In this document: positions 33,249 to 37,375 of the stretch, piece after piece
Layout: each line of letters opens with the position of its first letter
How positions within the stretch are numbered: the first letter of the stretch is position 1
Made by a program: the position numbers and the translations under genes
IMG/VR virus record: IMGVR_UViG_3300027508_000016
Span: 1 to 37,739 of that record
DNA: 37,739 bases
DNA from: a virus
Reading direction: 5' to 3' (one strand)
Notes under the pieces: model-generated
Database searches by the model: none
Seen by the model: the letters and a program-made list of their open reading frames with translations, nothing else
What the model was told of the DNA's origin: nothing

Positions 33249-33476
33249 ATGTATAAAGTGAATGAACAAGAATTTAGCACGTTGCCATTTGCGATGGAAT
33301 ATGCTAAGATGCTGAATCAGTTTGTGACAATAGAAGGTCCGGACTGTTCGATTGTAGGTAAGTTCGGAGTTGATAGCGTAGAAGATGGTAAGTGTCCTGA
33401 CGGGATCGCTTACGATTGGAACAAGGCAAGTAGGATAGGTAGATCAAAACACAAGGAGATTCCAAATGGAAAGTGA
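33249..33476 (+). CDS. Small conserved phage protein
   Basis: A 75-residue protein between tRNAs, ATG 33249 after AAAGGA. It contains LPFAMEYAKMLNQFVTIEGP followed by VGKFGVDSVEDGKCPDGIAY, a motif order I recall in small phage proteins of no known function. It is compact, of mixed charge, with two cysteines that do not form a ribbon. Co-transcribed with the surrounding tRNAs. Confidence 0.66.
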   Translation: MYKVNEQEFSTLPFAMEYAKMLNQFVTIEGPDCSIVGKFGVDSVEDGKCPDGIAYDWNKASRIGRSKHKEIPNGK

Positions 33477-33492
33477 CAAGAGCGATAAGATA

Positions 33493-33567
33493 AGGGGGTA
33501 TAACTTAACGGTAAAGTAGTAGGCTTTTAACCTATTAATCAGAGTTCGATTCTCTGTGCCCCTACCA
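33493..33567 (+). tRNA. tRNA-Lys (TTT)
   Basis: Anticodon stem TAGG/CCTA with loop CTTTTAA; T-loop TTCGATT; CCA encoded. The acceptor AGGGG/CCCCT pairs for five bases with mismatches at 6-67 and 7-66. Its CCA begins a long hairpin to the next tRNA. Confidence 0.88.
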
Positions 33568-33644
33568 TATAAGAACATATTGCCTTCTGGTAAGTAAGAT
33601 AAAAATGCTTACAATAAAAGTCCATGCAGTGTGTTCCTATATGG
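33565..33644 (+). repeat. Inverted repeat joining tRNA-Lys CCA to the CAU tRNA start
   Basis: Arms 33565-33583 and 33626-33644 pair over 19 positions, with CCATATA/TATATGG at the base, one A-C mismatch at the eighth position and two G-U pairs. The loop contains a smaller hairpin, GTAAG/CTTAC. The design is the same as at 30991-31061, but the upper stem sequence differs. Confidence 0.85.
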
Positions 33645-33717
33645 TGATGTAGCTTAGTGGTAAAGCGGCTGTCTCATACGCAGTAGATCGTAGGCTCGAA
33701 TCCTACCATCACCACCA
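33643..33717 (+). tRNA. tRNA with CAU anticodon (second; Met or Ile2)
   Basis: Acceptor GGTGATG/CATCACC, A73 and CCA; anticodon loop CTCATAC; T-loop CTCGAAT. The normal G1-C72 pair argues against initiator. With the CAU tRNA at 28686 the pair probably covers elongator Met and Ile2. Confidence 0.92.
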
Positions 33718-33722
33718 GATAT

Positions 33723-33797
33723 CGGTCCTTAGTAAAATGAATATTACACAACGCTACGAACGTTGAAGTGGTGGTTTGATTCCATCAGGACCGGCCA
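33723..33797 (+). tRNA. tRNA-Arg (ACG)
   Basis: Acceptor CGGTCCT/AGGACCG, G73 and CCA; anticodon stem CAACG/CGTTG with loop CTACGAA; A34 would be read as inosine if TadA acts. T-loop TTTGATT. Confidence 0.9.
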
Positions 33798-33802
33798 TTT
33801 AT

Positions 33803-33877
33803 GGAGTCGTTAGTTTAGTGGCAAAACCGCGGGTTGTGATTCCGCTGTCACGGGTTCGATTCCCGTACTTCTCCCCA
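33803..33877 (+). tRNA. tRNA-His (GTG)
   Basis: The anticodon stem GCGGG/TCCGC has loop TTGTGAT, and an extra 5' G pairs with C73, the histidine identity mark. CCA is encoded and the T-loop is TTCGATT. Two acceptor mismatches (4-69 and 5-68) are visible. Confidence 0.88.
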
Positions 33878-33879
33878 AT

Positions 33880-33955
33880 GCAACCTTAGCTGATGTGGTC
33901 ATAGCGCTGGTCTGAAGAACCAGTGAAAGAGGTTCGATTCCTCTAGGTTGCACCA
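33880..33955 (+). tRNA. tRNA-Phe (GAA)
   Basis: Acceptor GCAACCT/AGGTTGC, A73 and CCA; anticodon stem CTGGT/ACCAG with loop CTGAAGA; T-loop TTCGATT. All stems pair. Confidence 0.95.
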
Positions 33956-33963
33956 AAGTATTT

Positions 33964-34037
33964 CTGAGTGTATGATAGTGGTAGTCACCGAGGTTTGGAA
34001 CCTTGTAGTGCAGGTTCGATTCCTGCCACTCAGACCA
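33964..34037 (+). tRNA. tRNA-Pro (TGG), first copy
   Basis: Acceptor CTGAGTG/CACTCAG, A73 and CCA; anticodon stem CGAGG/CCTTG with loop TTTGGAA; T-loop TTCGATT. A second tRNA with the same anticodon occurs at 37047. Confidence 0.94.
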
Positions 34038-34056
34038 AGTTTTGTAAGTGTCAGCA

Positions 34057-34208
34057 AGTAAAATCACGCTACTGTCAATGTTCTTCGAAGGCGTTGTGTA
34101 GTAAAAGGTCAATGGGTTCAACTCCCACCCTGCGGGAAACTGCAGGGGTCTGTAATGGTGACTGACTGGACAGAGCCCAAGTGACGTACCTCATGCCGTC
34201 CGGACTTG
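34057..34208 (+). ncRNA. tRNA-like element in permuted order (candidate)
   Basis: This non-coding stretch holds a canonical T-arm, TGGG (34113-34116), loop TTCAACT and CCCA (34124-34127). CCCTGC (34128-34133) then pairs with GCAGGG (34142-34147) across an 8-nt loop, the order acceptor-3' then acceptor-5'. A D-arm-like stem follows, TCTGT (34149-34153)/ACAGA (34170-34174). Flanking hairpins are CTAC and CAATG pairing with CGTTG and GTAG (34069-34101), and CAAGTGACG against CGTC and ACTTG (34178-34208). No anticodon can be fixed and no CCA is encoded. The arrangement resembles permuted tRNA or two-piece tmRNA genes, but no tag frame is convincing. Confidence 0.4.
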
Positions 34209-34225
34209 TTTAATCGGATAAATGG

Positions 34226-34235
34226 TTGCTATAAT
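34226..34235 (+). promoter_or_regulatory. Extended -10 promoter before tRNA-Leu
   Basis: TTGCTATAAT contains a perfect TATAAT (34230-34235) with the TG extended -10. The -35 is weak (TTGTTT at 34206-34211, 18-base spacer). Transcription would start about 20 bases before tRNA-Leu. Confidence 0.65.
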
Positions 34236-34264
34236 TGAGGGGCAACTACTTACAAATTCAATAT

Positions 34265-34342
34265 GCCCCCATGGACAAATTGGTAAAGTCGACTCTCTCA
34301 AAAGGAGTAGTTCTCTCTGTTCGAATCAGAGTGGGGGCACCA
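34265..34342 (+). tRNA. tRNA-Leu (CAA)
   Basis: Acceptor GCCCCCA/TGGGGGC, A73 and CCA; anticodon stem ACTCT/GGAGT with loop CTCAAAA; T-stem TCTG/CAGA with loop TTCGAAT. The variable region is short for a leucine tRNA. Confidence 0.9.
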
Positions 34343-34344
34343 AA

Positions 34345-34418
34345 GCTCTTGTAGTTAAGTGGTATAACGAATCCATGGTAAGGATTAGTCGACAGTTCGA
34401 TTCTGTACTTGAGCACCA
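34345..34418 (+). tRNA. tRNA-Thr (GGT)
   Basis: Anticodon stem AATCC/GGATT with loop ATGGTAA; A73 and CCA; T-loop TTCGATT. The acceptor GCTCTTG/CTTGAGC has two T-T mismatches, so the upper stem is weak. Confidence 0.88.
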
Positions 34419-34427
34419 AATAGCTAG

Positions 34428-34456
34428 TTGACAATTGGTTGGTCTTTGTATATAAT
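34428..34456 (+). promoter_or_regulatory. Consensus host-type promoter inside the tRNA array
   Basis: TTGACA (34428-34433), 17-base spacer, TATAAT (34451-34456): perfect elements 19 bases upstream of tRNA-Tyr. Confidence 0.9.
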
Positions 34457-34474
34457 GGGGACAAGAGATAAGAA

Positions 34475-34562
34475 GGATGATGCCCCGGTCGGCGGTCTGT
34501 AAAACCGTTACCTCAAGAGATCGGAAGTCAGGTTCGTGGAGCGTTACCATCATCATCCACCA
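34475..34562 (+). tRNA. tRNA-Tyr (GTA) with divergent T-loop
   Basis: Acceptor GGATGAT/ATCATCC, A73 and CCA; anticodon stem CGGT/ACCG with loop CTGTAAA; long variable region. The T-arm appears as GTGG, loop AGCGTTA, CCAT, lacking the usual TTC and A58. The D-arm is also short. Confidence 0.85.
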
Positions 34563-34873
34563 GATCCCGTTACCATTTTCGTTAATAATGGCGTTTGATT
34601 AGCGACAGAGATCCGGTGGCAGAAGACCGTTAGCGTGAGGATGGAAACTACCCTTGCAGACTCTGATAGGCAGAATCCTAACTGCACACAGACATATAGA
34701 ATAAAATGGATGGACAGAGTAACTGCTCAATTAGGGGCTTGTGTGGAAACAAGTAGCCTATTCTAATAAAAAGGTCTTAATGGAGGAATATCCGGTGCAA
34801 GACTTTAAACTAGCACAAATAGTCTCTGAATGTTTGCTGATTTTAACTGCGCCAATAAAATCAGCACGAATTT
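34563..34873 (+). other. Gene-free, hairpin-rich stretch between tRNA-Tyr and tRNA-Asp
   Basis: A 311-base interval without a credible gene. Hairpins seen: CCATT/AATGG (34573-34577, 34587-34591), TGCAG/CTGCA (34655-34659, 34682-34686) with inner TAGG/CCTA, ATTAG/CTAAT (34730-34734, 34763-34767) enclosing CTTGT/ACAAG, and a perfect 9-bp stem GCTGATTTT/AAAATCAGC (34836-34844, 34857-34865). None has a terminator T-run. The word TGGACAGAG is shared with the permuted element near 34166-34174. It may be one folded RNA or a long processed spacer. Confidence 0.5.
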
Positions 34874-34948
34874 GGTGCCAAAGTGTTCATGGACGCACAC
34901 GAGCCTGTCACGCTCGAAGAAGGGGATCGTTACCCCTTGGCACCGCCA
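34874..34948 (+). tRNA. tRNA-Asp (GTC) with divergent T-loop
   Basis: Acceptor GGTGCCA/TGGCACC, G73 and CCA; anticodon stem CGAGC/GCTCG with loop CTGTCAC as in bacterial tRNA-Asp. The T-stem AGGGG/CCCCT is perfect, but its loop is ATCGTTA, with A54 and T58 in place of T54 and A58. Confidence 0.88.
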
Positions 34949-34968
34949 GATGTTGTTAGGAGATGAAA

Positions 34969-35340
34969 ATGAATATAAATGATATGGTTGGAAAAGTGTT
35001 CACATCGGTGACACAAGATGGTAGTGAGATGGTGTTTGCGAATGCTACTGAAACATTCAGATTTTATCACTATCAAGATTGTTGCGAATCAGTCTACATT
35101 GAAAGTATTGTAGGCGAGTTGTCAGATTTAGAAGATGAACCACTTTTGATTGCTGAAGAAGTATCAGGTGAAATACCAGAAGCTAAAGAAGATGAATACA
35201 TTGATTCTCGTACATGGACATTCTACAAATTTGCTACACGCAAAGGATATGTTGATGTTCGTTGGTTAGGAGAATCAAACGGTTACTATTCTGAATCAGT
35301 AGATTTGGAATATGCATCAAAAGAAGAATTGGCCAATTAG
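34969..35340 (+). CDS. DUF7448-like conserved protein
   Basis: A 123-residue protein. HYQDCCESVYIESIVGELSD, then WTFYKFATRKGYVDVRWLGE and SNGYYSESVDLEY match a phage/bacterial family of unknown function (DUF7448, from memory). ATG 34969 is chosen over ATG 34963 because TTAGGAG ends at 34962, giving usable spacing only for the second. Its last codons and TAG (35331-35340) lie within the 5' strand of tRNA-Ile, so the two genes overlap by 10 bases on the same strand. Confidence 0.78.
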   Translation: MNINDMVGKVFTSVTQDGSEMVFANATETFRFYHYQDCCESVYIESIVGELSDLEDEPLLIAEEVSGEIPEAKEDEYIDSRTWTFYKFATRKGYVDVRWLGESNGYYSESVDLEYASKEELAN

Positions 35341-35405
35341 CTCAGGGGTAGAGCAACGTCTTGATAAGGCGTGGGTCGGTGGTTCGAGACCACCATTGGC
35401 TACCA
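35331..35405 (+). tRNA. tRNA-Ile (GAT)
   Basis: Acceptor GGCCAAT/ATTGGCT with G1-U72, A73 and CCA; D-arm AGCTC..GAGC; anticodon stem ACGTC/GGCGT with loop TTGATAA; T-loop TTCGAGA. Its first 10 bases also encode the end of the preceding protein. Confidence 0.94.
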
Positions 35406-35411
35406 AAGATA

Positions 35412-35486
35412 GGGCTGTTAGTATACGGGGTATTATTCCTGCCTTGCACGTAGGAGAAAAGGGTTCGAGTCCCTTACGGTCCACCA
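35412..35486 (+). tRNA. tRNA-Ala (TGC)
   Basis: Acceptor GGGCTGT/ACGGTCC with internal G-U pairs, A73 and CCA; anticodon stem CCTGC/GTAGG with loop CTTGCAC; T-loop TTCGAGT. The G3-U70 alanine identity pair is present. Confidence 0.93.
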
Positions 35487-35497
35487 ATAGGATAAGT

Positions 35498-35740
35498 ATG
35501 GATTATGTTATAACATTTACAGCAATGTTCTTTGTTGATATTGTTTTTGCTTACTACTTGAAAGCAGTAGGTAATGATAAAGCAGTGAAGGCTGGTCTTT
35601 GGGCATCAATAGTTGTATTGCTCAATGTGGTTGCTGTAATTAGTTACACTGAGAATCATTATATGATTATTCCTGCTGTACTTGGCGCATTTGCTGGTAC
35701 ATACATAGGAGTAAAGCATAATAGAGTTGACTCGCGTTGA
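35498..35740 (+). CDS. Small three-helix membrane protein
   Basis: An 80-residue protein with three predicted membrane segments: FTAMFFVDIVFAYYLKAV, then LWASIVVLLNVVAVIS, then IIPAVLGAFAGTYIGV. The frame reads upstream through two tRNAs, but ATG 35498 after AGGATAAG is the sensible start. Similar small phage membrane proteins with LGAFAGTY-type endings occur in marine phages; function is unknown. The -35 of the next promoter overlaps its 3' end. Confidence 0.72.
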   Translation: MDYVITFTAMFFVDIVFAYYLKAVGNDKAVKAGLWASIVVLLNVVAVISYTENHYMIIPAVLGAFAGTYIGVKHNRVDSR

Positions 35741-35757
35741 TTGGTCGCGTATAATGG
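35729..35757 (+). promoter_or_regulatory. Host-type promoter before tRNA-Glu
   Basis: TTGACT (35729-35734), 17-base spacer, TATAAT (35752-35757), 20 bases ahead of tRNA-Glu. Confidence 0.88.
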
Positions 35758-35776
35758 GAAAAGTAATCAATCACTT

Positions 35777-35851
35777 GCTCCGGTCGTCTATCGGTTAGGA
35801 CGCTGCCCTTTCAAGGCGGAAAGAGGGGTTCGACTCCCCTTCGGAGTACCA
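35777..35851 (+). tRNA. tRNA-Glu (TTC)
   Basis: Acceptor GCTCCGG/TCGGAGT with G1-U72, A73 and CCA; anticodon stem CTGCC/GGCGG with loop CTTTCAA; T-stem GGGG/CCCC with loop TTCGACT. Confidence 0.94.
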
Positions 35852-35995
35852 TTTGTTTAGTGTTATCAAGGTATGTTATGGGACGCTATGACTACTCGAC
35901 AGTAAGGGTGCGACCGACACTGTCTGATATAACTGTTATTCGCTTGTCAGTGCTAGCTACATTGTTGACAAATAGACAGATAACACTAAACAAAT
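35851..35995 (+). repeat. 17-bp inverted repeat enclosing a 39-codon ORF
   Basis: Arms 35851-35867 and 35979-35995 are perfect reverse complements over 17 bases. The first base is the final A of tRNA-Glu. The 111-base loop holds GACAGT/ACTGTC and most of an ORF (ATG 35878, stop 35995-35997, 39 codons) with AAGG upstream; the ORF is of doubtful reality. The element lies just upstream of the metallophosphoesterase gene. Confidence 0.8.
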
Positions 35996-36010
35996 AGTAA
36001 GGAGTAACGA

Positions 36011-36877
36011 ATGAAAGTTGCATTAGCTAGTGATGTCCATTTAGAGTTTGGACCTATTTCATTAGAGAATACAGAGGGTGCAGATGTCTTGATTCTATCA
36101 GGTGACATCTGTGTTGCTAAAGATGTAATGGATAGGGATGTATATGGAATATTTGACAGGTTTGACCGCAATAGCTCAATACATCAGTTCTTTCAAGAAT
36201 GCTGTCTACGATTTCCACAAGTCGTTTATGTTATGGGAAACCACGAACATTATCACGGTGATTACAATGACACTGTTACAGTTCTCCGTGATCGGCTTGG
36301 TTATCTGGCTAATCTTCATATATTAGATAAGCAGATGGTTCAGTTGGGCGGTGTATCATTTATTGGTGGTACATTGTGGACTGATATGAATAAAGAAGAC
36401 GCGATTACATTGATGCAGATGAAGGGAATGATGAATGACTTTCGTTGTGTGAAAAACAGCAAGAATGTAGTCAACTACAAGATTTTTGATGAGAATAATA
36501 ATCCTCAATTCAAAACAAGAGCTGCCATGTTTACACCAGAAGATGCTGTTGTAGATCATAGAGCAATGCTTGACTACATTCGTATAATGATTGAAGGTAA
36601 GTTCGATCAGAAATTTGTTGTTGTTGGCCATCACTCTCCGAGTAAATTGTCAACCAAACCTCAGTATGAGGATGAAGTAATTATGAATGGGGGATACAGT
36701 TCAGACTTGTCTGAATTTATTCTAGACCACCCACAAATCAAATTGTGGACTCATGGCCACACTCATCATAAGTTTGATTATATGATCGGTAGCACGCGTA
36801 TTGTGTGTAATCCGAGAGGATATATAAATTACGAGCCAGAAGCTGATAACTTCAAACTCCAGTTTATAGAAGTTTAA
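36011..36877 (+). CDS. Calcineurin-like metallophosphoesterase
   Basis: A 288-residue two-metal phosphoesterase. Motifs in order: SDVHLEF (D8, H10), SGDICVA, MGNHEHYH, VGHHSPS and THGHTHHKFDY, all of the metal-binding residues of the family. The C-terminus NPRGYINYE is typical of bacterial and phage members that act on nucleotides or nucleic acids. The substrate cannot be told. It is distinct from gp47 in length and lacks its capping region. ATG 36011 follows AAGGAG. It ends 2 bases before tRNA-Asn. Confidence 0.92.
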   Translation: MKVALASDVHLEFGPISLENTEGADVLILSGDICVAKDVMDRDVYGIFDRFDRNSSIHQFFQECCLRFPQVVYVMGNHEHYHGDYNDTVTVLRDRLGYLANLHILDKQMVQLGGVSFIGGTLWTDMNKEDAITLMQMKGMMNDFRCVKNSKNVVNYKIFDENNNPQFKTRAAMFTPEDAVVDHRAMLDYIRIMIEGKFDQKFVVVGHHSPSKLSTKPQYEDEVIMNGGYSSDLSEFILDHPQIKLWTHGHTHHKFDYMIGSTRIVCNPRGYINYEPEADNFKLQFIEV

Positions 36878-36879
36878 AT

Positions 36880-36954
36880 TCCCTAATAGCTCAGCGGTAG
36901 AGTAGATGACTGTTAATCATTTGGTCCGTGGTTCGATCCCACGTTGGGGAGCCA
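36880..36954 (+). tRNA. tRNA-Asn (GTT)
   Basis: Acceptor TCCCTAA/TTGGGGA with one T-G pair, G73 and CCA as in bacterial tRNA-Asn; D-arm AGCTC..GAG; anticodon stem GATGA/TCATT with loop CTGTTAA; T-loop TTCGATC. Confidence 0.94.
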
Positions 36955-36964
36955 GTTTAGTTTT

Positions 36965-37038
36965 GCCCTTCTAGTATATTGGTATTACAGTTGCCTTGTA
37001 AGCATCAAAACATAGTTCGATTCTATGGTGGGGCACCA
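36965..37038 (+). tRNA. tRNA-Thr (TGT)
   Basis: Anticodon loop CTTGTAA; A73 and CCA; T-stem ATAG/CTAT with loop TTCGATT. Weak pairs: acceptor T6-T67 and one T-T in the anticodon stem. Confidence 0.87.
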
Positions 37039-37046
37039 AGTATTTT

Positions 37047-37120
37047 CTCCGATTGGTGAAATGGTATCACTCTTGGTTTGGGACCAAGGAGCGCAAGTTC
37101 GATTCTTGCATCGGAGACCA
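37047..37120 (+). tRNA. tRNA-Pro (TGG), second copy
   Basis: Acceptor CTCCGAT/ATCGGAG, A73 and CCA; anticodon stem CTTGG/CCAAG with loop TTTGGGA; T-loop TTCGATT. It is diverged from the tRNA-Pro at 33964 but carries the same anticodon. Confidence 0.94.
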
Positions 37121-37129
37121 TTTATTATT

Positions 37130-37206
37130 GCCCCGGTGACGGAATTGGTATACGTGTTGGTCTTAGAAACCAAATTTTAGGAGTTCGAGTCTCCTCTGGG
37201 GCACCA
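37130..37206 (+). tRNA. tRNA-Leu (TAG)
   Basis: Acceptor GCCCCGG/CTGGGGC, A73 and CCA; anticodon stem TTGGT/ACCAA with loop CTTAGAA; T-stem GGAG/CTCC with loop TTCGAGT. The variable region is short, as in the other leucine tRNA here. Confidence 0.94.
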
Positions 37207-37212
37207 AGAGCA

Positions 37213-37348
37213 GAGGGTAAGTTACATTATCCAGTATGAGTCGCATAGGTAGTGCACTAATCCTATGGGCAAGCAACAGTACTAAGAGGGATGTAACAGG
37301 TGAGCAGTGATCTGCTTCATGGGGAGACCTCAAGAATGCCCTCCACCA
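37213..37348 (+). ncRNA. Folded RNA with acceptor-like stem ending in CCACCA
   Basis: This 136-base element directly follows tRNA-Leu and precedes a gene. GAGGGTA (37213-37219) pairs with TGCCCTC (37337-37343), and the 3' end continues C, A, CCA. Inside, GTTACAT (37221-37227) pairs with ATGTAAC (37291-37297), extended by TCC/GGG and AGTA/TACT. Its tip is CATAGG (37244-37249)/CCTATG (37262-37267), and GAGCAG/CTGCTT (37302-37307, 37312-37317) is a side hairpin. There is no T-arm, D-arm or usable anticodon arm, so it is not a normal tRNA or tmRNA. Confidence 0.5.
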
Positions 37349-37375
37349 AATTAAACAAACAAATGAAAGTTCATT

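Noticed and set aside
33810-34121. Minus-strand ORF of 103 codons across tRNA-His, Phe and Pro
   Set aside because: It is antisense to three good tRNAs. Repeated RGIEP and SNLHY-type words are a familiar artefact of reversed tRNA T-arms.
34057-34208. Complete one-piece tmRNA or group I intron
   Set aside because: No tag ORF beginning with an Ala resume codon and ending hydrophobically, no encoded CCA, and no convincing P/Q/R/S intron core.
34258-34556. Minus-strand ORFs across tRNA-Leu, Thr and Tyr
   Set aside because: They are reversed tRNA sequence with no ribosome site and no protein-like composition.
34741-34959. 72-codon plus-strand ORF between tRNA-Tyr and the DUF7448-like gene
   Set aside because: Its second half is the tRNA-Asp gene, and its start is only a GTG without a spaced ribosome site. 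An internal ATG at 34781 is no better.
35312-35497. Upstream extension of the small membrane protein
   Set aside because: It would be translated through tRNA-Ile and tRNA-Ala; ATG 35498 gives a normal membrane protein.
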